DNA of 64,000 nucleotides from positions 124,001 to 188,000 of the forward strand of contig NZ_CP108109.1 of the NCBI RefSeq assembly GCF_036199905.1, given 5' to 3'. A model generated the notes under the pieces. The model saw only the letters and a list, made by a program, of their open reading frames with translations, had not been told where the DNA came from and searched no databases. Position numbers and translations under genes: made by a program. Every line of letters starts with the position of its first letter. The stretch's first letter is position 1. Positions 16,576 to 27,764 of the stretch are shown here, piece after piece. The DNA is from Streptomyces sp. NBC_00223 (GTDB lineage Bacteria > Actinomycetota > Actinomycetes > Streptomycetales > Streptomycetaceae).

Positions 16576-17592
16576 GTGCCTAGGCGTCAGGGCACGCGGG
16601 CCACCGTCCGGGCCATCGCGGCCGAAGCGGGCGTGTCGATCGCCACCGTGTCGCGCGTGATGAACGGGCACGCCCATGTCGCCCCCGAGACGCAGGAGTT
16701 GGTCCGCCGGGCGGTGGCCCGGCTGGGCGCCCCGGCGCCGGCCAGACGCGGCACGGCGGGCGGGGCGATCTATGTGCGATGCCCGTATGTGCTGACCGAC
16801 TACTTCGGGGTGATCGTCTCCTCGATCGCGGAGACACTGGATCTGCACGGCCGGCGGCTGGTGCTCAGCGCGGGCGACTCGGCCCGTGACATCCAGGTGC
16901 TGGCCGGGCTGCCCAACGACCCGGGGATCGCGGGCGCGGTGCTGATCGTGCCGCCGGAGCCGGAGAAGGAGCTGGAGTCGCTGCGGGAGCGGGACTTCCC
17001 GTTCGTGGTGGTCGATCCGCGCACCCCGCTCCCCCGCGACATCGCCTCGGTGTCGGCGGCCAATCTCACCGGGGCCCGCAATGTCAGCGCGCATCTGGTG
17101 GAGCTCGGCCACCGCCGGATCGGCGTCATCGGCGGCCCGAGCGACTGGCTGGCCAGCCAGTCCCGGCTGGCCGGGCACACCTCCGCGCTCGCCGACGCCG
17201 GGGTGCTGCCCTCCCCCGAGCTGCTGCGCAGCATCGAGCCGACCGCCGACTGGGGTTACGACGCCGCCTGCCACCTGCTGGACCTGCCCGAACGCCCGAC
17301 CGCGCTGGTCGCGTTCAACGACAAGGCGGCGGTCGGGGCGCTGCGGGCGGCGTACGAACGGGAGTTGCGGGTGCCGGAGGACCTGTCGATCACCGGCTTC
17401 GACGACATCGATCTCAGCCGCAGTACGGTCCCCCGGCTCACCACGGTCCGTCAGCCGCTGGAGGAGATGGGGCGGATGGCGGTCTCGCTGCTGATGCGGC
17501 TGCTCGACCGGCACACCGTGGACACCCTCCATGTGGAACTGGCCACGCATCTGGTGCTGCGCGGCTCGACCGGCCCGGCGCCCCGGCGCTGA
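16576..17592 (+). CDS. LacI-family transcriptional regulator
   Basis: A 338-residue LacI/GalR protein with an N-terminal HTH (ATVRAIAAEAGVSIATVSRVMNG, about 9-31) and an effector-binding domain (VVVDPRTPLP, RRIGVIGGPSDW, LVAFNDKAAVGALRAA, ITGFDDIDLSRSTVPRLTTVRQ). GTG 16576 is the only start giving a complete HTH. It lies between unrelated genes, so its targets are not evident; candidate sites at its own promoter suggest autoregulation. Transcribed toward the AhpD-like gene. Confidence 0.88.
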   Translation: MPRRQGTRATVRAIAAEAGVSIATVSRVMNGHAHVAPETQELVRRAVARLGAPAPARRGTAGGAIYVRCPYVLTDYFGVIVSSIAETLDLHGRRLVLSAGDSARDIQVLAGLPNDPGIAGAVLIVPPEPEKELESLRERDFPFVVVDPRTPLPRDIASVSAANLTGARNVSAHLVELGHRRIGVIGGPSDWLASQSRLAGHTSALADAGVLPSPELLRSIEPTADWGYDAACHLLDLPERPTALVAFNDKAAVGALRAAYERELRVPEDLSITGFDDIDLSRSTVPRLTTVRQPLEEMGRMAVSLLMRLLDRHTVDTLHVELATHLVLRGSTGPAPRR

Positions 17593-17661
17593 GCCGGCTC
17601 GGCACCCCGGCGCCGCTCCCCCGGGCGGGCGCCCGCCGCCGTGCGGGCTGGCCGCGCAGCC

Positions 17662-18222
17662 TCAGTGGGCGGGCGCGTGCGTGTGCGGGGTGACGACGAC
17701 CGGCCAGTCGTTGTCGGGGTCGGCCAGGTTGTTGAAGTAGTTGGTGAAGACGTTGAGCGCGAGGTGGGCCACGACCTCGGCGATCTCGGCGTCGGTCACC
17801 CCCGCCGCGCGCGCCCGCGCGAGCACGGAGTCGTCCACCGCGCCGCGGTGCGCGGCGACCTCGGCGGACAGCGCGAGCAGCGCCGCGGTGTACGGGTCGG
17901 CCGAGCGGCCCTCCCGGGCCAGCCGCAGTTCCTCCTCGTCTATCCCGGCGATCTCCGCCCCCATGTGGAGGTGCGCGGACAGGCAGTACGCGCAGCCGTT
18001 GGCCTCGGCGGTGGCCACCGCGAGCCGTTCGCGCACCCCGGCGGGCAGCGCCCCGCCGGCCAGCGTGCCGCGCAGCTGGAGGTACGCCTTGAGCACCGTC
18101 GGGCTGTTGGCCATCGCCTTGGTGATGTTCGGGGTGAGTCCCAGTGTCCGCTGTACGTCGGTGAGCACATCGGCGGCCTTGCCGGTGGCGGTGGCGGGGT
18201 CGATCTGCGGAAGTCTGGACAT
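17662..18222 (-). CDS. AhpD-like/carboxymuconolactone decarboxylase-family peroxidase
   Basis: A 186-residue helical protein with the redox motif C77-A-Y-C80-L-S-A-H84, the CxxC...H active site of AhpD-type alkylhydroperoxidases. Such proteins reduce peroxides with electrons from a thiol partner, or act in quinone/thiol redox sensing. No AhpC gene is adjacent. It is divergent from a CGNR zinc-finger gene, and an 8-bp-arm inverted repeat lies between the two starts, suggesting that the CGNR protein controls it. The ATG at 18222 is preceded by GAAAGGGTCACCGCC. Confidence 0.85.
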   Translation of the reverse strand: MSRLPQIDPATATGKAADVLTDVQRTLGLTPNITKAMANSPTVLKAYLQLRGTLAGGALPAGVRERLAVATAEANGCAYCLSAHLHMGAEIAGIDEEELRLAREGRSADPYTAALLALSAEVAAHRGAVDDSVLARARAAGVTDAEIAEVVAHLALNVFTNYFNNLADPDNDWPVVVTPHTHAPAH

Positions 18223-18303
18223 GGCGGTGACCCTTTCGCACGACGGTGGCGGACCTCCAGCCCCGGGAACCCCAGGAACCCGGGAATCCCGAAAAGAGCC
18301 TTC

Positions 18304-18333
18304 CTAATGAGTGGAGGCCGTTCTTCTCATTAG
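18304..18333. promoter_or_regulatory. Inverted repeat between the AhpD-like and CGNR genes
   Basis: CTAATGAG (18304-18311) and CTCATTAG (18326-18333) are perfect 8-bp arms 14 bp apart. A half-site-like CATTAG recurs at 18387-18392 beside the CGNR start. It lies in the 180-bp divergent promoter region, the natural binding site for the CGNR regulator. Confidence 0.6.
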
Positions 18334-18404
18334 TAACCATGACGGGACGCCGCCCCCGTGTCAAATGGCTCGCACTTTGCGCACCCATTAGGCGGAGAGT
18401 TACA

Positions 18405-19091
18405 GTGGCCGGAATGGACACCAGGGAGCCGTACGCCACCGGGCAGCCGCCGCAGACCGCGGCGCCGCTGCTGGGCGAGCCGCTGCCCATCGAGCTGATG
18501 AACACCATCTGGGCGGATCACAAAGGCCGCCATGACGCGCTGGTCGACGGGAGCGACCTCGCGGTCTGGCTGCGCGCGGTGGCCCCGCGGTTCGCCGAGG
18601 ACACCTTCGCCGGCGGTCCGCCCCTCGGCGGCGAGGAGGGCGCGGCGGAGCGCGAAGTGGCGGGCCTGGTCGAGGAGTTCAGACTGCTGCGGGACGCGCT
18701 GCGGCGGCTGGCCGCCGTCTCCACCGAGGACGACCGGCCGAGCGCCTGCACGGACACACCCGACTTCGCCACCGCGATCGAGGCCGTCAACCGGGCCTGC
18801 GCGTACGCCCCCGGCTGGTCGTATCTGGCCTGGCCCGAGGGCGGCACCCCGGCCCGCGCCACCCGGTCCGCGCACGACCCGGCCGCCACCGCGCTCTCCA
18901 CGATCGCCGAGCAGGCCGCCCGGCTCTTCGCCGGGCCGGACCGGGTCGAGCTGCGCGCCTGCCACGCGCCCGGCTGTGTGCTGTACTTCCTGCGCACCCA
19001 CCCCCGGCGCGAGTGGTGCTCCCCCGGCTGCGGCAACCGGGCCCGGGTCGCCCGCCACTACCAGCGGCACCACGGCCAGGCCGCGCGCTGA
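18405..19091 (+). CDS. CGNR zinc-finger (ABATE domain) regulator
   Basis: A 228-residue protein. An N-terminal ABATE-like helical domain (LPIELMNTIWADHKGRHDAL) leads to a C-terminal CGNR zinc finger (CHAPGCVLYFLRTHPRREWC, then CGNRARVARHYQRH, about residues 186-220), with CX4C and CX3C ligand pairs and the DNA-contacting basic end. Family members are stress-linked transcription regulators. GTG 18405 is preferred over ATG 18414 because GGAG is 7 bp before it. Divergent from the AhpD-like gene, which it probably regulates. Confidence 0.8.
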   Translation: MAGMDTREPYATGQPPQTAAPLLGEPLPIELMNTIWADHKGRHDALVDGSDLAVWLRAVAPRFAEDTFAGGPPLGGEEGAAEREVAGLVEEFRLLRDALRRLAAVSTEDDRPSACTDTPDFATAIEAVNRACAYAPGWSYLAWPEGGTPARATRSAHDPAATALSTIAEQAARLFAGPDRVELRACHAPGCVLYFLRTHPRREWCSPGCGNRARVARHYQRHHGQAAR

Positions 19092-19136
19092 ACGTCATCG
19101 TCGGGCGGCCGGGGTCAGCGGCCCGCGGGCAGCCAC

Positions 19137-19174
19137 CGGCGGGCGGCCCCCCGTCGTCAGGGAGCCGCCCGCCG
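19137..19174. terminator. Bidirectional hairpin between CGNR and DUF427 genes
   Basis: An 11-bp perfect inverted repeat, CGGCGGGCGGC (19137-19147)/GCCGCCCGCCG (19164-19174), in the gap between two convergent genes. Confidence 0.7.
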
Positions 19175-19198
19175 TCATCCGCTCTGTGCCGTCCGCCC

Positions 19199-19588
19199 TC
19201 AGTGCGCGGCCTTCTCCGCGTCCTCGACGGTGAGTTCGACGTGCTGCGGGTAGAACGCCACATGCCCGGCGATCTCGGCGACCGCGTCGTGCGGTGCCTC
19301 GTACGTCCACACCGCGTCGGCGACGTCGCCGTCGGCCGTGGCGAGGGAGAAGTACGAGGCGTCGCCCTTGTACGGGCAGTGCGTCGTGGTGTCGGTCGGC
19401 CGCAGCGCGGCCTCGGTGACGTCCGCCCGCGGGATGTACTGGACGGCCGGGTAGTCTGCCTCGCGCAGGGTCAGCGCGCGGGTGGTGTCAGCGACGACCT
19501 GGCCGCCGGCCCGTACCACGACCCGGGACGCCGTCGGCTTGACGGTGATGGGGTGATCGGGACCCGGGATCTTGACGGTGCGTTCCAT
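19199..19588 (-). CDS. DUF427 domain protein
   Basis: A 129-residue protein that is essentially a single DUF427 domain: PGPDHPITVKP at the start, then VVVRAGGQVVADT, YIPRADV and CPYKGDASYFSL. DUF427 proteins are small beta-tent proteins of unknown biochemical role. No signal peptide. The ATG at 19588 follows GAGGGAGATCCC. It appears to be a single-gene unit convergent with the CGNR gene. Confidence 0.85.
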   Translation of the reverse strand: MERTVKIPGPDHPITVKPTASRVVVRAGGQVVADTTRALTLREADYPAVQYIPRADVTEAALRPTDTTTHCPYKGDASYFSLATADGDVADAVWTYEAPHDAVAEIAGHVAFYPQHVELTVEDAEKAAH

Positions 19589-19775
19589 GGGATCTCCCTC
19601 AGTAGACCGATCTGTCCAATCCTCCTTCGACCGTAGGCAGATCCGTCCCGCCGGGTCAAGCGCGGCACACCCCTCCCGCCCGGTCCTGCCCGCCCCTCAG
19701 CCGAGTCCTGACAGCCCGCGCCGGACCTGGAGCAGGTACTCCTCGCGGTGCAGCGGTGCCAGGCGCGGCGGGGGG

Positions 19776-20524
19776 TCAGGCGCGGCGGGGGGACTTGCGG
19801 TGGGCGCGGAGCCATTCGCGGTTCATCGCGGTGATGGACATCAGCGGGATCCCCTTCGGGCAGGCGGTCGCGCACTCGCCCGCCAGCGTGCAGCCGCCGA
19901 AGCCCTCCTCGTCCATCCGGGCCACCATGTCAAGCACCCGTGTCTCGCGCTCGGGCGCGCCCTGCGGAAGGGCGCCGAGGTGGTTGATCTTCGCGGAGGT
20001 GAAGAGCATCGCCGAGCCGTTGGGGCAGGCGGCCACGCACGCCCCGCAGCCGATGCACTCGGCGTGCTCGAAGGCCCGGTCCGCGTCGCCCTTGGGCACG
20101 GGCGTGGCGTGCGCCTCGGGCGCGGAGCCGGTGGGGACGCTGACGTAGCCGCCGGCCTGGATGATCCGGTCGAAGGCCGACCGGTCGACCACGAGGTCGC
20201 GCACCACGGGGAAGGCGCCCGCCCGCCAGGGCTCGACGTCGACGGTGTCGCCGTCGCGGAAGGACCGCATGTGCAGCTGGCAGGCGGTCGTGCGCTCGGG
20301 GCCGTGCGCCTCGCCGTTGATGACCACGCCGCACGCCCCGCAGATGCCCTCGCGGCAGTCGTGGTCGAAGGCGACCGGGTCCTCGCCGTCCAGGGTGAGC
20401 CGTTCGTTGAGGGTGTCGAGGACTTCCAGGAAGGACATGTCGGGCGAGACGCCGTCCACGTCGTAGGCCGTCATGGCGCCGGGCGCGGCCGTGTCCTTCT
20501 GGCGCCAGATGCGCAGGGTGAGCC

Positions 20525-20528
<4 letters not shown>
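19776..20528 (-). CDS. Succinate dehydrogenase/fumarate reductase iron-sulfur subunit
   Basis: A 250-residue SdhB protein. The [2Fe-2S] site is C58-REGI-C63-GA-C66 with C83. The C-terminal ferredoxin-like half has [12 protein letters not shown] and [14 protein letters not shown] for the [4Fe-4S] and [3Fe-4S] clusters. It carries electrons from FAD to the membrane subunit. Its ATG overlaps the sdhA stop (ATGA). Last gene of the sdhC-sdhA-sdhB operon, the order typical of the b558-type enzyme. Confidence 0.95.
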
Positions 20529-22474
<1,946 letters not shown>

Positions 22475-22484
22475 GTCGGCTCGC

Positions 22485-23195
22485 TCAGTTGACGATTCCG
22501 CACATGACACTCACCGGCACGGCGATGAAACCGGCCGTCAGTGCCAGCGCGAGGACGTTGGCGGTGGTCTTGAGTACGCGGTCGCGGCCGCGGCTGCCCG
22601 CGCCGAGGGTCTGGGCGGCGCTCCAGAAGCCGTGCCTGATGTGCAGGCCCAGCGCGAGCATGGCGACGATGTAGATCACGTCGCCGTACCAGGTGTGGAA
22701 GGTCGCCTCGACGTTCTGGTACGGGTGGCCGGGCTGCGCGTTGCGGTTGACGGTGAGCGTGGTGAGGTCGAGCAGGTGCCAGACGATGAACAGGCCGAGG
22801 ATCACCCCGCCCCAGCGCATGGTCCGGGTGGCGTAGCTGCTGCGGGCCCTGCGGTGCGCGTAGCCGACCGGGCGGGCCCGCAGGTCGCGGCGGCTGAGCT
22901 GGTAGGCGCACACGCCGTGCGCCACGGCGGCGGCGGCGAGCAGCACCCGGATGATCCACAGCGCCCACTCGTAGTGCAGGGCCGGCTCGCCGAGGGTGCG
23001 CAGCCAGTGCGCGTAGCCGTTGAAGTCGTCGGGGCCGAAGAAGATCTTGAGGTTGCCGAGCATGTGGGCGACCAGGTAGAGCAGCATGAAAAGGCCGCTC
23101 ACCGCCATGATCGTCTTCTTGCCGACGGAGGAGTCCCACACGGTCCGGGCCAGGGACGGCCGTCGGTCCGTCCGCGTTGCCAGTGCCATGGACAC
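22485..23195 (-). CDS. Succinate dehydrogenase cytochrome b subunit
   Basis: A 236-residue membrane protein with five hydrophobic spans ([63 protein letters not shown] and a last near [15 protein letters not shown]). Histidines in spans 1, 2, 3 and 4 are candidate haem ligands, fitting the single-anchor diheme type, and no sdhD gene is present. It anchors the enzyme and passes electrons to the quinone. First gene of the operon; the start may be at 23195 or at the second Met, 23189. Confidence 0.92.
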   Translation of the reverse strand: MSMALATRTDRRPSLARTVWDSSVGKKTIMAVSGLFMLLYLVAHMLGNLKIFFGPDDFNGYAHWLRTLGEPALHYEWALWIIRVLLAAAAVAHGVCAYQLSRRDLRARPVGYAHRRARSSYATRTMRWGGVILGLFIVWHLLDLTTLTVNRNAQPGHPYQNVEATFHTWYGDVIYIVAMLALGLHIRHGFWSAAQTLGAGSRGRDRVLKTTANVLALALTAGFIAVPVSVMCGIVN

Positions 23196-23248
23196 GACGC
23201 TAAGGCCCCGGACGACCAGTGGTCCAAGACATGATCAGGCTGGACTCC

Positions 23249-23263
23249 ATAGGCCCTGCCTAT
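23249..23263. promoter_or_regulatory. LysR-type binding site between sdhC and lysR
   Basis: ATAGGC-CCT-GCCTAT is a perfect 15-bp inverted repeat matching the T-N11-A pattern of LysR-type regulators. It sits 37 bp before the lysR start and about 55 bp before sdhC, so one bound regulator could control both. Confidence 0.6.
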
Positions 23264-23299
23264 CGTGCGAGCCGGGACGGCGTCTTTAAGGTGTAAGGC

Positions 23300-24205
23300 A
23301 TGCAGTTCCAGCAGCTGGCGTACTTCGTGGCCGTCGCCGACGCCCGGCACTTCACCCGGGCGGCGGAAGCGGTCCATGTCTCGCAGCCGTCGCTCTCCCA
23401 GCAGATCCGGGCGCTGGAGAACGAACTCGGCGCGGCGCTCTTCAGCCGGGCCCGCGGCAACATCACGCTCACCGCCGCAGGGGAGGCGCTGCTGCCGCTG
23501 GCCCGGCGCATCCTGGCGGACGCGGAGACCGCCCGGCACGAGGTGCTGGAACTGGCGCAGCTGCGCCGCGGCCGGGTCAGGCTCGGCGCGACGCCGAGCC
23601 TGTGCACCGGCCTGCTGCCCGATGTGCTGCGGATCTACCACGACCGGCACCCGGGCGTGCAGTTGCTGATCGAGGAGGGCGGATCGCACGACCTGGTACG
23701 GAAGTTGGCGCGGGGCACGCTCGATCTCGCGCTGGTCGTCCTGCCGTTGCCGAGCCCGTCGCCCGCGCTGACCACGGTCGAGCTGTTCCAGGAGGACCTG
23801 GTCGTGGTGTCGTCGATCGGGTCCGAGCCGCCGCGCTCGCCGGTGCGGATCGCCGATCTCGAAGGGCGGCCGATGGTGATGTTCCGGCACGGGTACGACC
23901 TGCGGGACCTCACCCTGGGGGCGTGCCGGGCGGCGGGCTTCGAGCCGTACTTCACCGTCGAGGGCGGGGAGATGGACGCGGTGCTGGGCTTCGTCCGCGC
24001 GGGCCTGGGCATCGGGGTGGTGCCGGGGATGGTCGCGGCCCGGGCCGGGCACGAGCTGCGGGTCACCCCGCTGGCCCGCCCGGGGCTGCGGCGCACGGTC
24101 GCGCTGGCCCACCGCAGCGACGTGGCGCCGCCGAGGGCCGCGCGGGTCCTCCAGGAAGTCCTGCTGGCCGCCGCCCGGAGCGCCCCCACGGCCACGGCGG
24201 GCTGA
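23300..24205 (+). CDS. LysR-family regulator divergent from the sdh operon
   Basis: A 301-residue LysR protein with an N-terminal winged HTH (FTRAAEAVHVSQPSLSQQIRALENELG, about 16-42) and a substrate-binding domain with LGATPSLCTGLLPDVL and GLGIGVVPGMVAA. It is oriented away from sdhC with a LysR-type palindrome between, the classical arrangement for control of the neighbour plus self-repression. The inducer is unknown; a TCA-cycle intermediate would fit. Confidence 0.88.
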   Translation: MQFQQLAYFVAVADARHFTRAAEAVHVSQPSLSQQIRALENELGAALFSRARGNITLTAAGEALLPLARRILADAETARHEVLELAQLRRGRVRLGATPSLCTGLLPDVLRIYHDRHPGVQLLIEEGGSHDLVRKLARGTLDLALVVLPLPSPSPALTTVELFQEDLVVVSSIGSEPPRSPVRIADLEGRPMVMFRHGYDLRDLTLGACRAAGFEPYFTVEGGEMDAVLGFVRAGLGIGVVPGMVAARAGHELRVTPLARPGLRRTVALAHRSDVAPPRAARVLQEVLLAAARSAPTATAG

Positions 24206-24352
24206 GCGGAACCGGCGCCGGCGGCCGTGTCCGGCGCGGGGTCGGGCCGTCACAGGGCGTTCCGACGGCCTGCGGCAAGGCCGTGTTCAACCGGCCGTCG
24301 CCCTCGGGCGGGAGTCTGCACGCGTTCCCAGCCCTTGTACCAAGGAGCGACG

Positions 24353-25993
24353 ATGGCCGCACAGTTGGACCCGGACACCGACCCGAGGACCGGCACCCGC
24401 ACCGACCTGCCGCAGGCATCCGCGAGCGGCGGCATGGACCGCCGTACCGCCGTCGGCCTGCTCGGTACGGCCGGCGCCGCCGCCGTCACGGCGCCGCTGC
24501 TGACCGCCGCGCCCGCCTCGGCGTCGTCCCCGGCCGGAGCCCCCGCCTTCCACCCCTCCCCCGACACGGCCGGCGCGCCCCCGGTGCAGGGCCTGCACCT
24601 GACCTTCGGCAAGGACCCGGCCACCCAGATGGTGGTGTCCTGGATCACCGACGGCCCGGTCAAGCACCCCCGGGTGCTGTACGGCACGCTCGGCCACGGG
24701 CTCGGCTCCAGTGTGCAGGCGCGCACCCGTACGTACACCGACGGCAAGTCCGGCCGTACGGTCCATGTCCACCACGCGCCGCTCACCCGGCTCTCCCCCG
24801 GCAAGGAGTACCTCTACCTGGTCCAGCACGACGGCGCCACACCCGACAGCGGCACCTTCAGGACCGCGCCGCGCGGACGGCAGCCGCTGACCTTCACCAG
24901 CTTCGGCGACCAGTCGGCGCCGCAGGTGACCTGGACGGCGGCGGGCGCGGTGGGCCTGGACGCCAACTCCACCCCGGCCACCCAGGACATCGTGACCGGC
25001 GTCGAGCAGGTCGCGCCGCTCTTCCACCTGCTCAACGGCGACCTGTGCTACGCCAACCTGGATGTCGACCGGGTGCGCACCTGGAACAACTTCTTCACCA
25101 ACAACAACCGTTCGGCCCGCTTCCGCCCCTGGATGCCCGCCGCGGGCAACCACGAGATCGAGAGCGGCAACGGCCCGATCGGACTCGGCGCCTACCAGAC
25201 GTACTTCCAGCTCCCGTCGACCGAGAGCGACGCCGAACTCGCGGGCCTGTGGTACGCGTTCACCGCGGGCTCGGTGCGGGTGATCGTGCTGCAGAACGAC
25301 GACAACTGCCTCCAGGACGGCGGCGACGTCTATGTGCACGGCTACTCCGGCGGACGCCAGCTCGCCTTCCTGGAACGGGAGTTGAAGGCGGCGCGGGCCG
25401 ACCGCGACATCGACTGGGTGGTCGTGGCCATGCACCAGGTGATGATCAGCTCCACCGACGCCAACGGCTCGGACCTCGGTCTGCGGCAGACGTACGGCCC
25501 GCTCTTCGACCGTTACGGAGTGGATCTGGTGGTGTGCGGCCACGAGCACAACTACGAGCGCTCGCTGGCCGTGCGCGGGGTCGTCTCCGGCAGCGAGACG
25601 CTCACCCCCCACCCGGTCTCCCGGGCCACCGACGACATCGACACGGGCCTGGGCACCGTGCACATGGTGCTCGGCGGCGGCGGGGTGTCGGGCACCACGA
25701 ACCAGTCGTTCTTCAAGGACGGCACCGGCAAGGTGATCACCGCGGTCTCGGCCACGGCAGGCGCGGGCGGCAAGCGCACCGCCACCTATGTCACCGAGAA
25801 GGCGGTCTGGGCGGGCGTCCGCGACACCGAACACCCCTACGGCTTCGCCGCGTTCACCGTCGACCCGGGCCGCGGCCCCGGCGACACGACGCGCATCCAC
25901 GTCACGTACTACAACGTGAACAAGCCCGACGGCGAGCTGTCGGTGTTCGAGCGCTTCACGCTGCACCGCAAGCGCTCCGACGGGCACCGCTGA
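24353..25993 (+). CDS. Secreted purple acid phosphatase-like metallophosphoesterase
   Basis: A 546-residue protein with a Tat-type signal (MDRRTAVGLLGTAGAAAVTA, about 28-60; an unusually long polar N-region precedes it). A fibronectin-like N-terminal domain (about 75-165) carries VSWITDGPVKHPRVLYG. The metallophosphoesterase domain (about 175-440) shows the metal ligands in FGDQ, NGDLCYAN, GNHE, MHQ and GHEHNYER. It would release phosphate from extracellular esters. The ATG at 24353 follows CAAGGAG. Confidence 0.9.
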   Translation: MAAQLDPDTDPRTGTRTDLPQASASGGMDRRTAVGLLGTAGAAAVTAPLLTAAPASASSPAGAPAFHPSPDTAGAPPVQGLHLTFGKDPATQMVVSWITDGPVKHPRVLYGTLGHGLGSSVQARTRTYTDGKSGRTVHVHHAPLTRLSPGKEYLYLVQHDGATPDSGTFRTAPRGRQPLTFTSFGDQSAPQVTWTAAGAVGLDANSTPATQDIVTGVEQVAPLFHLLNGDLCYANLDVDRVRTWNNFFTNNNRSARFRPWMPAAGNHEIESGNGPIGLGAYQTYFQLPSTESDAELAGLWYAFTAGSVRVIVLQNDDNCLQDGGDVYVHGYSGGRQLAFLERELKAARADRDIDWVVVAMHQVMISSTDANGSDLGLRQTYGPLFDRYGVDLVVCGHEHNYERSLAVRGVVSGSETLTPHPVSRATDDIDTGLGTVHMVLGGGGVSGTTNQSFFKDGTGKVITAVSATAGAGGKRTATYVTEKAVWAGVRDTEHPYGFAAFTVDPGRGPGDTTRIHVTYYNVNKPDGELSVFERFTLHRKRSDGHR

Positions 25994-26043
25994 GCGAGGG
26001 TACGCACGAGGGGACGCCGGGTGCGCGACCGTAGGCGCGCCCG

Positions 26044-26069
26044 GCGCCGCCCGGCCGGGTGGGCGGCGC
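26044..26069. terminator. Hairpin terminator after the phosphatase gene
   Basis: GCGCCGCCC (26044-26052)/GGGCGGCGC (26061-26069), perfect 9-bp stem, 50 bp past the stop. Confidence 0.6.
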
Positions 26070-26183
26070 ACATACCCGCACGCCCGGCTGTGGGGGACGC
26101 CTCCATGACCGGGCGTCCGCGCGGTGTCTATCCTGCTCAGGCCGCCGTACGGTACTGCGGCCGAGCGGCGCGGGGAGCGGCAC

Positions 26184-27080
26184 ATGCGGGACTACGAGGA
26201 CGTGGGCGTCGAGGTCGACGGAGGCCGGCTGGCGGTACGCCGCTGGCCGGGCGCCCCGGGCGCGGGCACGGTGGTCGCCGCGCACGGCATCGCGAGCAAC
26301 GGGCTGGCCTGGGCCGAGGTCGCCGAGGCACTGGGCGACGTGGAGCTGATCGCACCCGATCTGCGCGGCCGCGGACTGAGCCGCGATGTCGCGGGCGTGT
26401 GCGGCATGGAACGGCACGCCGACGACCTGCTGGCGGTGCTCGACCGCTTCGGCCTGGAGCGGGCGGTGCTCGCCGGGCACTCGATGGGCGGCTTCGTCGG
26501 CTGTGTCGCGGCCCGCCGCGATCCCGGCCGCTGGAGCGCGCTCGTCCTGGTCGACGGCGGGCTGGGCTTCCCGGTCCCTGCGGACACCGACCTCGACGCG
26601 CTGCTGCACGCGGTGATCGGCCCGGCGATGCGCAAGCTGGAGATGGAGTTCCCCGACCGGGCCGCCTACCACGCGTTCTGGGCCGACCACCCGGCCTTCG
26701 CCGAGCTGGGCGGACCGGTGGTCGAGGCGTATCTGGACCGCGACCTCGTCGGCGACGAGCCGCTGCTGCGCTCCGCGTGCCGCGCGGCGGCGGTCCGCGA
26801 GGACGCCGAGGACGAGCTGCGCCGCCCCGCGGTCTTCGCCGCGATCCACGAACTGACCGTCCCCACCCGGCTGTTGTGGGTCGAACGGGGGCTGGGGAAC
26901 GAGCCCGTCGGCCTGTACGCGCCCGAGGTGATCGCCGCGAGCGGTCTCGACCGGGAAGGCGTCGCACTGCACTTCGTCCCGGACGTCAACCACTACTCGG
27001 TGCTGCTGGGCGCGTCCGGCGCCCGTACCGTCGCCGCGCATCTGGCCGACGCAGTACGCCGTACCCCGGCCCGGGGCTGA
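26184..27080 (+). CDS. Alpha/beta hydrolase
   Basis: A 298-residue alpha/beta-hydrolase fold protein. The oxyanion strand is AAHGIASNG, the nucleophile elbow G-H-S100-M-G-G, an acid residue is likely near TRLLWVERG, and the histidine lies in PDVNHYSVL. No signal peptide, so it is a cytoplasmic esterase or C-C bond hydrolase of unknown substrate. The ATG at 26184 follows GGGGAGCGGC. Convergent with the CoA-transferase genes. Confidence 0.85.
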   Translation: MRDYEDVGVEVDGGRLAVRRWPGAPGAGTVVAAHGIASNGLAWAEVAEALGDVELIAPDLRGRGLSRDVAGVCGMERHADDLLAVLDRFGLERAVLAGHSMGGFVGCVAARRDPGRWSALVLVDGGLGFPVPADTDLDALLHAVIGPAMRKLEMEFPDRAAYHAFWADHPAFAELGGPVVEAYLDRDLVGDEPLLRSACRAAAVREDAEDELRRPAVFAAIHELTVPTRLLWVERGLGNEPVGLYAPEVIAASGLDREGVALHFVPDVNHYSVLLGASGARTVAAHLADAVRRTPARG

Positions 27081-27107
27081 AACTGCGGGCCGGGGGGACT
27101 CCACGGC

Positions 27108-27764
27108 TCAGCGCTGCCCGGCGCCCTCGGGCACGAGCAGCGCCGCGCCGGTGGCGGCCCGTACCTCCTCCAGGCCGACGCCCGGGGCGAGTTCGACCAG
27201 CCGCAGCCCGTCGGGGGTGACGTCGACGACGGCGAGGTCGGTGACGATCCGGTCCACCACGCGGCGACCGGTGGCGGGCAGCGTCAGCTCCTCGACGATC
27301 TTCGGGGAGCCGTCGCGGGCGGTGTGCTCCATCACCACGACGATCCGCCGGGCGCCGTGCACGAGGTCCATGGCGCCGCCCATGCCCTTGACCATCTTGC
27401 CGGGGATCATCCAGTTGGCCAGGTCACCGGCGGCCGAGACCTGCATGGCGCCGAGCACGGACACATCGATCCGGCCGGCCCTGACCATGCCGAAGGAGAA
27501 CGCGGAGTCGAAGTACGCGGCCCCGGGCAGGACGGTCACCGTCTCCTTGCCCGCGTTGATCAGGTCGGGGTGCTCGTCGCCCGCGAGCGGGTAGGGGCCG
27601 ACGCCGAGGACGCCGTTCTCCGACTGGAGGACGACATGGACGCCCTCGGGCAGATGGCCGGGGATCAGCGTCGGCAGTCCGATGCCGAGGTTGACGTACT
27701 GGCCGTCGCGCAGTTCACGGGCGGCGCGGGCGGCGAGCTGGTCGCGGTCGAGGGCCACGGTCAC
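27108..27764 (-). CDS. 3-oxoacid CoA-transferase, subunit B
   Basis: A 218-residue subunit with the catalytic glutamate in QSE49NGVLG and the LGIGLPT and [21 protein letters not shown] segments of the SCOT/PcaJ B subunit. It transfers CoA between succinyl-CoA or acyl-CoA and a 3-oxoacid such as acetoacetate or 3-oxoadipate. I choose GTG 27764, which overlaps the subunit A stop (GTGA). With 3-hydroxybutyrate dehydrogenase and PHB depolymerase in the same window, acetoacetate is an attractive substrate, but 3-oxoadipate cannot be excluded. Confidence 0.9.
   Translation of the reverse strand: MTVALDRDQLAARAARELRDGQYVNLGIGLPTLIPGHLPEGVHVVLQSENGVLGVGPYPLAGDEHPDLINAGKETVTVLPGAAYFDSAFSFGMVRAGRIDVSVLGAMQVSAAGDLANWMIPGKMVKGMGGAMDLVHGARRIVVVMEHTARDGSPKIVEELTLPATGRRVVDRIVTDLAVVDVTPDGLRLVELAPGVGLEEVRAATGAALLVPEGAGQR

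Noticed and set aside
13540-17550. A leftward open frame of more than 1300 codons
   Set aside because: It is antisense to four well-supported genes. Its translation is low-complexity Arg/Gly/His/Pro without family similarity, a common artefact of very high GC.
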